A DNA stretch of 51,155 nt, from the NCBI GenBank assembly GCA_944389925.1, contig CALXOD010000030.1, positions 1-51,155 on the forward strand, given 5' to 3'. The translations under genes and the position numbers were made by a program. This stretch comes from an uncultured Victivallaceae bacterium. Its GTDB lineage: Bacteria > Verrucomicrobiota > Lentisphaeria > Victivallales > Victivallaceae. The notes below the pieces were generated by a model. It was not told the DNA's origin, did not search any database, and worked only from the letters and a program-made list of their open reading frames with translations. Positions 1 to 7,922 of this stretch are shown here, piece after piece (positions within the stretch are counted from its first letter, which is position 1; every line of letters begins with the position of its first letter).

Positions 1-460
1 GAATCTGATTTTTGATCAAGGTAATTAACTGCTGGTCAAATTTGCTCAGGTCAATCGCTCCGCCTTGAACCTGCAGAACCTTCACTTCATTTTCTTTCAG
101 AAGCTGATTGATATGCCCCTCCAGAAAACTCCCGTTGATCGGACGGTACAGTCGGGTCAATTCATTAACCAGCACAAAATCAACCTCAGAAAGTTTTTGC
201 AGAACCTGACATAGCCCCAACCGGAAATCTTTCTTGGAACTTTGGTTGAGAACCCATTTCATATATGCTTTGTCAAGCCGGGCAATTTCCTCCGCACCCA
301 CAGGATAAGTCTCGCCGCTGGTGTTCAGGTCTTTATAAATGCCAATGACCTCAAGTTTTTCTTTTGCCGCCAGTTTCTTGCAGTTGGCAATCTGCGCCTC
401 CACTGACTCCGAAAAATCATCCTTCCCGCTGCTCTGCCGTGCATAAATCAGTGCTTTCAT
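1..460 (-). CDS. Serine recombinase, N-terminal catalytic domain (partial)
   Basis: This reading frame starts at an ATG at 460 and runs off the left edge, so only about 153 residues are visible. The N-terminus has the resolvase/invertase signature: MKALIYARQSSGKDD with the candidate nucleophile serine in the RQSS motif, then SVEAQIANCKK, then a strand ending YKDLNTSGE, and later NELTRLY and GHINQLLKENEVKVL. This order matches the catalytic domain of serine recombinases that start directly with the resolvase fold (large serine integrases or transposon resolvases). It is unlike IS607 TnpA, which has an HTH first. A good ribosome site (GAGGAG) lies about 6 nt upstream of the start. The stretch is visibly more AT-rich than the genes to its right, which fits acquired DNA. 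Only about 65 bp separate the start codon from the junction with a pseudopilin gene, so this is probably the integrase of an inserted element. The DNA-binding part is not visible, so the exact class stays open. Confidence 0.85.
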   Translation of the reverse strand, partial: MKALIYARQSSGKDDFSESVEAQIANCKKLAAKEKLEVIGIYKDLNTSGETYPVGAEEIARLDKAYMKWVLNQSSKKDFRLGLCQVLQKLSEVDFVLVNELTRLYRPINGSFLEGHINQLLKENEVKVLQVQGGAIDLSKFDQQLITLIKNQI

Positions 461-480
461 TGTTTTTGCTCCTCATTCTA

Positions 481-517
481 CTTGTTTTAATATACACTAT
501 ATTGTATATTTAACAAG
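481..517. repeat. Terminal palindrome at recombinase element edge
   Basis: An AT-rich inverted repeat lies between the recombinase start and the pseudopilin fragment. The inner arms AATATACA (489-496) and TGTATATT (503-510) are perfect and flank a 6-nt centre. The outer arms CTTGTT (481-486) and AACAAG (512-517) also pair. It could be a recombinase binding site (half of an att site), an operator for the recombinase promoter, or both. Its position directly at the junction with chromosomal coding sequence favours an attachment-site role. Confidence 0.6.
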
Positions 518-1248
518 TGGTCATAGTCGTGATCGCCATCATCGCCATTCTGGCCGGAATGCTGCTCCCGGCATTGGGGCGGGCGCGGGAAACGGCCAAA
601 TCCGCCAGTTGTCAGAATAACCTCAAACAGCTTGGCACTGCCGTTGTCATGTATGCCAATGACTATGACGACTTTGTTCCTTACGGATACAATGCCACGG
701 ACCTGAAGACTTTGTTCGCCTACCTGCACCCCTATGTGGCGGGAGGAGAGTATCCGGGGGATGAATATCGCAATAAAGACGTGCCCTATCGGAAAAAAGT
801 CTACCAGTGCCCGTCCGCCATGTTCAAAATGAGTTACAAACTCATCGATAATATCGAACTCAGTTATGGTTTCAATGCATCCGCCCGGGACAGCCGGAAC
901 CGGAACCGCTATCTCTTCGGTTATCGGACCGGATCAACCAATCGCCCTCCCCTGAAAATCGCCAATTCGCAGATGCCGTCGGCTGTTTTTGCGATGGGTG
1001 ACGGACGGCTGAATATTTCTGGGGCCTGGAGCAATGCCAACTGGGGATACATCAGCGGCGATGACCCGAATATCGCCCCCGGCGCCGTCAAGGATGAACT
1101 GGTGCAAATGCGTCACGGCGGCACCGTCAATATCGCCTTTCTCGACGGCCATGTGGAAAAACGCAAGGTAATGAATTATTTCCCCATCGCTTATTCCGAT
1201 ACTCCGAACAACCGTTTCTGGTTCGGCATGCGGGATCTTTACCAGTAA
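517..1248 (+). pseudogene. H-X9-DG pseudopilin-like protein, 5' end lost at element junction
   Basis: The frame encodes about 240 residues of a prepilin-like secreted protein and stops at 1248. It begins abruptly inside the hydrophobic N-terminal helix: VVIAIIAIL, then [15 protein letters not shown]. The intact paralogue at 36214 has FTLIELL directly before VVIAIIAIL. Here the upstream codons, the start and the ribosome site are missing. From about 525 leftward the DNA belongs to the recombinase element. Homology to the pseudopilin reading frame resumes at about 526 (GTC GTG ATC GCC). The C-terminal part has the family's H-X9-DG motif, RHGG...FLDGHVE. Such proteins are abundant in Lentisphaerae and Planctomycetes and are thought to be exported through a type II/IV-pilus-like machinery; their role is mostly unknown. 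A GTG at 517 could formally start translation, but no ribosome site precedes it. The gene is probably silent unless the element excises. Confidence 0.8.
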
Positions 1249-1260
1249 AGGAAGAGACTG

Positions 1261-3228
1261 ATGAAACGCTGGACCATGCCTCTGTTTGCCGCTTGCATCA
1301 TTCTATCAACCGCTCTTGTTCCGTTGGCCGTATCAGCTCGGACTGTGGAGTTGGAAAACGGTTTGCGTGACCATGGCGTCTGTGCGCCAGTCAGCATCGC
1401 TCGAGGGGTCTGCGCAGCGCGCGGTCGTCAGGGAGAACCGCTGCTGCTGGCTCAGCTGCTGGATGTACGCGGCGGCTATGGTATGCTGCGAATTGATCTG
1501 GATTCCGGCCGTTGTGATTTTGCGGAACTCCCGGTGCAGCCGAATTCGCTCAATTCGATTTTCAGCGCCATGTTCTCCCGTCGGAATCGTTTTTACGCCC
1601 AGCACTCGGAACACTTCTTCGAGTACAATCCGGAACAGGGGAAATGGACATTCGCCGAACCGATCCGTTCCGGGAAAATGTCCATGAGTATGACCGAAGA
1701 CGACCGCGGTCGCATCTGGAGCATCTCCTATCCCGACTGCGGCATCACCGCGTTTGATCCGGAGACCCAAAAGCTGCAGGATTACGGGGCCCCCTTTGCA
1801 GAAACCTTCCCACAATATGCCCGCAGCGTCGCCACTGATGACCGGGGCTGGGTTTACATCGGATACGGAAATGCCGCCGGTCAGATTGCCGGCTTCCATC
1901 CGGAAAGCGGCAGAACAATGACGGTTCTTGCTGAAAAGGATCGTCCGACACCCGGTGCAGGACTGGTTTTCCGGGCGGAGGATGGAAATGTATACGGCAC
2001 TTTCGGAGCCGCCATTCAGTACCGGAATGTGCGTGAATTCTGGCACAATACCCCCGGTCGGGAGTGGTACCGGCTGCACGATGGCACGTTTGAGAAAATC
2101 CATGCAAAACCGGAAGTCCCTATCGCCGATATCCTGTCCGGAACGCAGGATTTTTATGATCTGCGTTACCCCGACGGACGCACGGTGGAGATCGACATTC
2201 CTGCCCGCCGGCTGACGACAATCGATCGGAACGGGAAGAAACGGGAAATCTCTTTTGATTATCCAAGTCAGGGCGCGCATCAGGTTTCCATCGCCGCTCT
2301 TGAGGACGGCAGGATCAGCGGGGGAACATCTTTTCCCATGAGCAATTTCGTGTACGATCCCGCCAACGACCAGATGATGCACCGCAACGGTGCCGTACAA
2401 TGGAATGTCGTACTTCCGTACCGTAATCATCTGTTCGTTGCCGCCTATCTTGGCGGTTATCTGCTGGACTGGCAAGTGGATCAACCGTATTTCATGCCGC
2501 CCCGTGCTGATGATGCCGATGGCAATCCACGTTTGCTTGCCCCCCCTGCCCGGCCACATATCGGCCGCCCCAATGCCCTGGCTATCACTCCGGATGGTCG
2601 GTACCTGCTGATGGGGGGAACGCCGCATTATGGCCTGACCGGCGGCGGACTGGCAATTTACGACCGGGAAACGAGCGCCATGCGGGTGCTGACAGACCGG
2701 CAACTGATTCCAGATCAGTCGGTTCACGCATTGGCGACATTGCCCGGGGGGCGGATTTTCGGGGGAACCACCATCAACGCCGGAACGGGTGGCAAGGTCA
2801 AAGCGAAAGAGGCGGAATTTTTCGAACTGGATCTTGCCTCCGGAAAAATTCTCCGACACGAAGTTCTTTTCCCGAAAGCCCGAACCTATTTCAGTTTACT
2901 GCCGCTGCCGGATGGCACCCTGCTCGGTGTGGTGGACGGTAAAACGCTTTTCCGTTTTGATCCGGCAGCCTGGGAAATAACCGGGAAACGTTCTCTTGCG
3001 GAGTTTGGCGGTGTTATTTACCAGCAGGGCCCCCGCTTCTTCCTGCCGCACGGGAAATTCGTCTGGCTGCTGACCCGCAAAGGAGTGCTGCGTTTGACCC
3101 CCGAAACGCTGGAAGTTACTCCCGCTCTTGCCTCGCCTGTACCGATCGAAGTCGGCGGCGCGATTGCGGACGGCCGGATTTATTTCGGAAGTCGGGGCAG
3201 ACTCTACAGCCTGCCGTTGCCGGAATAG
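1261..3228 (+). CDS. Secreted beta-propeller-like protein of unknown function
   Basis: The 655-residue product has a clear N-terminal signal peptide: Lys/Arg at positions 2-3, a hydrophobic core to about residue 24 and a likely cleavage site near AVSA-R. The rest consists of repeated strands such as DDRGRIWSI, DDRGWVYIG, EDGNVYGTF, PDGRYLLMG and PDGTLLGVV. These resemble the blades of six- to eight-bladed propellers (NHL, two-component-sensor or PQQ-like repeats). No catalytic signature was recognised. The start has a ribosome site (GGAAGAG) 5 nt upstream and lies 12 nt after the pseudopilin fragment, so the two genes were probably co-transcribed before the element inserted. If so, the insertion may also have removed this gene's promoter. 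In PVC bacteria such proteins often accompany polysaccharide-degrading functions, but the substrate here is unknown. Confidence 0.75.
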   Translation: MKRWTMPLFAACIILSTALVPLAVSARTVELENGLRDHGVCAPVSIARGVCAARGRQGEPLLLAQLLDVRGGYGMLRIDLDSGRCDFAELPVQPNSLNSIFSAMFSRRNRFYAQHSEHFFEYNPEQGKWTFAEPIRSGKMSMSMTEDDRGRIWSISYPDCGITAFDPETQKLQDYGAPFAETFPQYARSVATDDRGWVYIGYGNAAGQIAGFHPESGRTMTVLAEKDRPTPGAGLVFRAEDGNVYGTFGAAIQYRNVREFWHNTPGREWYRLHDGTFEKIHAKPEVPIADILSGTQDFYDLRYPDGRTVEIDIPARRLTTIDRNGKKREISFDYPSQGAHQVSIAALEDGRISGGTSFPMSNFVYDPANDQMMHRNGAVQWNVVLPYRNHLFVAAYLGGYLLDWQVDQPYFMPPRADDADGNPRLLAPPARPHIGRPNALAITPDGRYLLMGGTPHYGLTGGGLAIYDRETSAMRVLTDRQLIPDQSVHALATLPGGRIFGGTTINAGTGGKVKAKEAEFFELDLASGKILRHEVLFPKARTYFSLLPLPDGTLLGVVDGKTLFRFDPAAWEITGKRSLAEFGGVIYQQGPRFFLPHGKFVWLLTRKGVLRLTPETLEVTPALASPVPIEVGGAIADGRIYFGSRGRLYSLPLPE

Positions 3229-3343
3229 GCTTTTCCTGAAAATCGAAGGCGTTCCGGGGGTGAAAAATTTCGTTTCGGTGCTATATTATCCAAATAATTG
3301 TAACCAACGATTTTATTCATATACACGGAGCGCCCGAAGCAGC

Positions 3344-6001
3344 ATGTCAGAAGAACCGACCATGATCAAGGCCTACGAGGCCGCCGAAGTGGAAGCCAAA
3401 TGGTACCCTGTCTGGGAACAACGCCGTTATTTTCACGGCAATCCCCAGGCGGACAAAAAGCCTTATTCCATTGTGATTCCGCCGCCGAACGTAACCGGCA
3501 TTCTCACCCTCGGACATGTCCTGAATAATACCCTTCAGGACATTTTGATCCGTTACAACCGGATGCAGGGAAAAGAAGTATGCTGGTTTCCCGGTACCGA
3601 CCACGCCGGCATCGCCACCGAGGCCCGGGTGGAAAAATACCTGCGCAAGGAAGAAAAAACCGGACGGGACGAACTCGGCCGCGAGGAATTCATCCGCCGT
3701 GTCTGGCAGTGGAAGGAACAGTACGGCGGCACCATCATCCGCCAGCTGCGCAAGCTCGGCTGCTCCTGCGACTGGGAACGCGAGCGCTTCACCATGGACG
3801 AAGGACTCAGTAAGGCGGTGCGCAAAGTCTTCGTAGAACTTTATCACAAAGGCTACATCTATCGCGGACGACGCATGATTAACTGGTGTCCGGTCGCCAA
3901 GAGCGCCCTTTCCGACGAAGAGGTGATCTACAAGGAAGAAAACGGGAAATTTTATCATTTCCGTTATCCATTGACCGATGGATCCGGTTTTCTGGTGGTG
4001 GCAACCACCCGGCCGGAAACCATGTTCGGGGATACCGCCGTCGCCGTGAATCCGGAGGATGAACGTTACCGGCACCTGATCGGCAAAACCGTGCACCTGC
4101 CGCTGACTGACCGGGAAATCCCGATTATTGCCGACGAACACGCCGATCCGACCAAGGGAACCGGTTGTGTCAAAATCACCCCGGCACATGACCCGAATGA
4201 CTTTGAGGTAGGGAAACGTCATAAACTCGAAGTCATCAATATCATGAATCCGGACGCCAGCCTGAACGCCCGCTGCGGCGAGGCGTTTGCCGGACTTGAC
4301 CGCTTTGAAGCACGCAAAAAAGTTGTTGCAGAACTGGAAAAACTCGGTCTCGTCGAAAAAATCGAGGATATTCGACACGCGGTCGGCTATTCCGAACGGG
4401 GCGATGTGCCGATCGAAACGCTGGTCTCCTACCAGTGGTTCTGCAATATGAAGGAATTGGCCAAACCCGCCATCGAAGCCGTCCGCTCCGGTAAAATCAA
4501 ATTTCACCCGGAACGCTGGAGCAAAACCTATTTTCACTGGATGGAAAACATCCAGGACTGGTGCATTTCCCGTCAGATCTGGTGGGGACATCGGATTCCC
4601 GCCTGGTACAACGACGCCACCGGAGAAACCTATGTCGGCATGGAAGCGCCGACTGCGCCCGGCACCTGGCGTCAGGAGGAAGATGTGCTGGATACCTGGT
4701 TTTCCAGCTGGCTGTGGCCGTTCTCGGTAATGGGCTGGCCGGAAAAGACGCCGGAACTGAAATTCTTCTATCCGACCTGCGATCTGGTAACCGGTCCGGA
4801 CATTATTTTCTTCTGGGTGGCCCGCATGATTATGGCGGGATGCGAATTTACCGGAGAAGTGCCGTTCCGCAATGTTTACTTCACCAGCATCATCCGGGAC
4901 GAACAGGGGCGGAAGCTGAGTAAGTCGCTCGGCAATTCGCCTGACCCGCTGGATGTGATCGCCGAATACGGGGCGGATGCGCTGCGTTTTTCGATCACCT
5001 ACATTGCTCCGGTGGGGATGGACATCCGCTACAGCAACGAAAAATGTGAAATCGGTCGTAATTTTGCCAACAAACTGTGGAATGCCTGCCGGTTCCGTCG
5101 GATGCAGGGGCCGACCACTCCGGGCTTCCGGGAACTGTCTTCCACCGTTGCCGCCCGGTTGTCCGCGGATGAAAAATGGATGCTTGCCCGGCTGGATGCC
5201 GCGATCGGTTCGGTAGACACCGCGCTGGCGGAATTTCGATTCCACTCCGCCGTCCATGAGATTTATGAACTGGTGTGGAGTAACTTCTGTGACTGGTTCA
5301 TTGAAGCGGAGAAAGTACCGATGCGCCGGGGCGGCGAAGCCCGGGAAACCGCGCTGGCGGTGCTGGACTATGCGTTGTTCCGGATTCTCCGACTGCTGCA
5401 TCCCTTCATGCCGTTCATTACCGAGGAGCTGGCCCATCAGATGGGATTCCTCGGAGAGGCCGAGTCGATCATGTTCGAAAGCTATCCGAAAAACGACGGT
5501 TTTGCCGGAGATCCCCGGGAAATGGAACTTGTGGATGGCAAATTCGAACTTGTCCGGGCCGGTCGTTTCCTCAAATCAAGCTATAATCTTCCGGACGGGA
5601 AAAAGGTGCGCTTCCATCTGAAGGCCAATGATCAGGCAATCTTTGACTTTCTGAAGAGCCAGGAAGAATCGTTGCGCAGTCTGCTCAATGCCGAGAGCGT
5701 CGAACTGTCACTGGATGACTTCGATATTGCGGCTCATGGTGCGGCACCGGCACAACCGGCGCGGCTGGGAACCATGTTCCTGCCGTTGGCCGGACTGGTG
5801 GATATCGCCGCAGAACGGGCCAAACTGGAAAAACAGCAGAAGGAACTCCAGACGTGGATTACATCCAGCCGGGCGAAACTCTCGAACGAGCGTTTCGTTG
5901 CCAAGGCCCCGGCACAAGTGGTCGCGGATGCCCGGGCGCATCTGGTTGAACTGGAAGAAAAGCTCCAGCGGGTGGAAACACTGCTGGCCAGCTTGAACTG
6001 A
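3344..6001 (+). CDS. valS: Valine--tRNA ligase
   Basis: A class I aminoacyl-tRNA synthetase of 885 residues that charges tRNA-Val in the cytoplasm. The HIGH-type motif is LTLGH (residues about 54-58) within the PPPNVTGILTLGH context typical of ValRS. The KMSKS motif is KLSKS near residue 523. The CP1 editing region (ATTRPETMFGDTAV, GTGCVKITPAHDPNDFEVG) and the WCISRQIWWGHRIP block are present. The last 70 residues are a Leu/Glu/Lys-rich coiled coil (ERAKLEKQQKEL...LEEKLQRVETLL), the C-terminal arm that marks ValRS rather than IleRS or LeuRS. The open frame extends upstream to 3128, inside the preceding gene. The ATG at 3344 is preferred because homology begins there and purine-rich sites (CGGAG, GAAG) precede it. 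A second ATG at 3362 is possible. A TATATT box at 3282-3287 may be the -10 element, with no good -35. A strong terminator follows at 6016. Confidence 0.97.
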   Translation: MSEEPTMIKAYEAAEVEAKWYPVWEQRRYFHGNPQADKKPYSIVIPPPNVTGILTLGHVLNNTLQDILIRYNRMQGKEVCWFPGTDHAGIATEARVEKYLRKEEKTGRDELGREEFIRRVWQWKEQYGGTIIRQLRKLGCSCDWERERFTMDEGLSKAVRKVFVELYHKGYIYRGRRMINWCPVAKSALSDEEVIYKEENGKFYHFRYPLTDGSGFLVVATTRPETMFGDTAVAVNPEDERYRHLIGKTVHLPLTDREIPIIADEHADPTKGTGCVKITPAHDPNDFEVGKRHKLEVINIMNPDASLNARCGEAFAGLDRFEARKKVVAELEKLGLVEKIEDIRHAVGYSERGDVPIETLVSYQWFCNMKELAKPAIEAVRSGKIKFHPERWSKTYFHWMENIQDWCISRQIWWGHRIPAWYNDATGETYVGMEAPTAPGTWRQEEDVLDTWFSSWLWPFSVMGWPEKTPELKFFYPTCDLVTGPDIIFFWVARMIMAGCEFTGEVPFRNVYFTSIIRDEQGRKLSKSLGNSPDPLDVIAEYGADALRFSITYIAPVGMDIRYSNEKCEIGRNFANKLWNACRFRRMQGPTTPGFRELSSTVAARLSADEKWMLARLDAAIGSVDTALAEFRFHSAVHEIYELVWSNFCDWFIEAEKVPMRRGGEARETALAVLDYALFRILRLLHPFMPFITEELAHQMGFLGEAESIMFESYPKNDGFAGDPREMELVDGKFELVRAGRFLKSSYNLPDGKKVRFHLKANDQAIFDFLKSQEESLRSLLNAESVELSLDDFDIAAHGAAPAQPARLGTMFLPLAGLVDIAAERAKLEKQQKELQTWITSSRAKLSNERFVAKAPAQVVADARAHLVELEEKLQRVETLLASLN

Positions 6002-6015
6002 CCAGGCCGTCTTCT

Positions 6016-6051
6016 AAAAAAAACGCGCTCCTGAACGGGCGCGTTTTTTTT
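6016..6051 (+). terminator. Rho-independent terminator after valS
   Basis: The arms ACGCGC (6023-6028) and GCGCGT (6039-6044) form a GC-rich hairpin flanked by an A-run on the left and eight T residues on the right. It lies 15 bp after the valS stop and would also work, more weakly, in the other direction. Confidence 0.9.
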
Positions 6052-6207
6052 ATTGGATTCATTCGTTTTCATGTCGGCAGATACCGGAAAACGATCATTT
6101 TGTCTCTTGATTTTTTATCCATTCCATCTACTGTAAAATAGCAATGGCTCTCCGCCAGCATCAGCGTGGGAACCGTCATTCGCAACCGGAAAAACAGGAG
6201 GGTTTTC

Positions 6208-7218
6208 ATGGATTTTTATGAAACATTCCGGGTCGGCGCCTCCTGGCGCAGGGTCAATCTCCGTAAAATCGCCACTCACGAGCGGGAATATGGCTGGAAA
6301 GAAAATGACGAGTACATGGAGAAACAGCTGGCAGCCAATACCCGGAAACTTTTTGAACTGCAATATCGGCTTTTTGCGGAAAATCGACAGTCGCTGCTGA
6401 TCGTACTTCAGGCACTCGACGCAGGCGGCAAGGACGGCACAATCAACCACGTGATGGCAACAATGAATCCGCAGGGCTGCCGAGTGCAGGCATTCAAAGT
6501 GCCGACGCCGTTGGAAGCCGCTCATGATTTTCTATGGCGCGAGCACTGCGTGGCGCCGCGTCACGGCGAAGTGGTGATTTTCAACCGGTCCCATTATGAA
6601 AATGTGCTGGCCGGACAGGTGCATGGCGAAATAGACGGCAGGGAATTGAAGGAACACTTTCAGGCGATCAATGATTTTGAACGCCTTCTGCACGGCAATC
6701 GAACCACCGTGGTCAAATTCTTCCTGCATATCAGCAAAGAGGAGCAGCTCAAGCGCTTCGGTGAACGGCTGAATGATCCGGAAAAACACTGGAAGATTTC
6801 CGAAAGCGACTATCGGGAACGCGAATTCTGGGATGATTACATGGATGCCTTTAACGATATCTTCCGTTACTGTTCCCCGGAAGAGGCCCCCTGGTTTATC
6901 ATTCCTGCCGACGATAAAAAATTCCGCAATCTCGCTGTTTCCGAAATTCTGATCCGGACTCTCGAACAGATGAATCCGGTCATTCCGCCCGCCACAGTCG
7001 ATCTGGAAAAAATCTATATCACCGGAATCTGCAACAAGCTGCACCAGAATCTGCCCCGCTTCCACCGCAGCCCGCTCCCGATCCCGCGGTACCGGAACCG
7101 GTACCAGAGAAAAACAGGAAAAAAAAGAAAAAAAAGAAAAAACACTCGCATCAATAATCTTCGGCCAAAACCGCCGTCAACAGTCGAATCATCTCCTGCA
7201 GTAAAAATTCACCGCTGA
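6208..7218 (+). CDS. Polyphosphate kinase 2 family phosphotransferase
   Basis: A 336-residue cytoplasmic enzyme of the PPK2 family, which moves phosphate between polyphosphate and nucleotides. The Walker A loop DAGGKDG is at residues 71-77. It is followed by the family blocks NPQGCRVQAFKVPT, LWREHC, FNRSHYENVL, the lid-region KRFGERL, and W...YMDAFNDIF. The GGKDG form and the overall length match class III enzymes (nucleotide phosphotransferases acting on AMP and ADP), but class assignment from motifs is an inference. The start at 6208 is supported by AGGAGGG 6 nt upstream. The frame also extends back to a GTG at 6166 that has no such support. The last 35 residues are a Lys/Arg-rich tail encoded by two A8 runs and one A6 run. 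This tail overlaps the end of the convergent UPF0489 gene by 68 bp. A one-base slip in the A runs would end the protein at 7157. Confidence 0.9.
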   Translation: MDFYETFRVGASWRRVNLRKIATHEREYGWKENDEYMEKQLAANTRKLFELQYRLFAENRQSLLIVLQALDAGGKDGTINHVMATMNPQGCRVQAFKVPTPLEAAHDFLWREHCVAPRHGEVVIFNRSHYENVLAGQVHGEIDGRELKEHFQAINDFERLLHGNRTTVVKFFLHISKEEQLKRFGERLNDPEKHWKISESDYREREFWDDYMDAFNDIFRYCSPEEAPWFIIPADDKKFRNLAVSEILIRTLEQMNPVIPPATVDLEKIYITGICNKLHQNLPRFHRSPLPIPRYRNRYQRKTGKKRKKRKNTRINNLRPKPPSTVESSPAVKIHR

Positions 7219-7858
7219 TGGTTTCTTCCTCCAACCGGAGCAATCGCACCCAGTCACTCTCCAGCGACAGGGTGATCAGCATGCTCCGGCGTGCCAGAGC
7301 TCCGAATACCGAGGGCTCAACCGGTCGGATGGCCTGTGCCGTAGCGAAATAATCCAGGTCGATATCCAGAATCAGCGGCATTTCATCCGAAGCATGCAGC
7401 AGCGTCTCCGGCAGAATCCGGCGTAGAAAATCACTCTCCAGCACCTGGTCGGCAAACGGCCGGTAGACGGAGGAATCGTTCAACATAACCATTTCTTCCG
7501 GCCATTCCGGATCATGGAGCAAATGCATGGCGGGATGGGCGGGAACAGTAAAGTTTTCGTGAGCCAGCACCCAGGATTCTGCCAGAATACCGCTGCGCAG
7601 TGCCCAGTCCAGATGTTCGTCATGGCGGAGCCGCGCAATCGCCGCTGAAACGGACGCTGCATCAACGCGATCAAAATCTCCCGGTCTCGCGCCGCCGCAG
7701 TGGCTGAATGCCTCCAGTACATCGGTATGATGATCCAGTGTCAAGGCCCGTGCCGCCCGCCCCGTTGCACGTCGGAGCTCCGCCCACGGAAAGAGAACTT
7801 CGTGATGTTGTTCGACCGCAACGATTCTATGGTTATGGATTTGCCATTCCTGCATCAT
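7151..7858 (-). CDS. UPF0489 family, arginase-fold protein
   Basis: The product is about 235 residues if it starts at the ATG pair at 7855-7858. Metal-ligand-type motifs are visible: EQHHEVLFPW near residue 16, LDHHTD at about 41-46 and LDIDLDYF around 165-172, then TLSLES. This is the pattern of UPF0489 (eukaryotic C5orf22-like) proteins, which have the arginase/deacetylase fold. Some bacterial members are peptide arginases that convert Arg to ornithine in ribosomal peptides. No precursor peptide or radical-SAM maturase is visible nearby, so the substrate is unknown. The start is unusual: it lies directly behind the T-tract of the terminator of the upstream gene, with no Shine-Dalgarno sequence. 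The frame stays open to 7960, and an alternative ATG at 7888 falls inside the terminator hairpin. The 3' end overlaps the PPK2 gene tail to tail. Confidence 0.75.
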   Translation of the reverse strand: MMQEWQIHNHRIVAVEQHHEVLFPWAELRRATGRAARALTLDHHTDVLEAFSHCGGARPGDFDRVDAASVSAAIARLRHDEHLDWALRSGILAESWVLAHENFTVPAHPAMHLLHDPEWPEEMVMLNDSSVYRPFADQVLESDFLRRILPETLLHASDEMPLILDIDLDYFATAQAIRPVEPSVFGALARRSMLITLSLESDWVRLLRLEEETISGEFLLQEMIRLLTAVLAEDY

Positions 7859-7865
7859 GATGACT

Positions 7866-7900
7866 GAAAAAGACGGTGCCGGAACCATCCGACACCGTCT
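7866..7900 (-). terminator. Rho-independent terminator, leftward
   Basis: The near-perfect arms AGACGGTGCCGG (7871-7882) and CCGACACCGTCT (7889-7900) form a 12-bp hairpin. Read leftward it is followed by a run of five T residues. It ends transcription from the secreted-protein gene at 7923-8753 and sits immediately before the start of the UPF0489 gene. Confidence 0.85.
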
Positions 7901-7922
7901 TGACGTTTTGAAATGGATGCAA

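Noticed and set aside
517-519. GTG at 517 as the real start of the first pseudopilin
   Set aside because: No ribosome site precedes it, and it would make a protein lacking the processing motif. The palindrome of the inserted element ends at this codon.
3128-3343. N-terminal extension of ValS back to 3128
   Set aside because: It overlaps the preceding gene and has no homology to the ValRS N-terminus. The ATG at 3344 fits.
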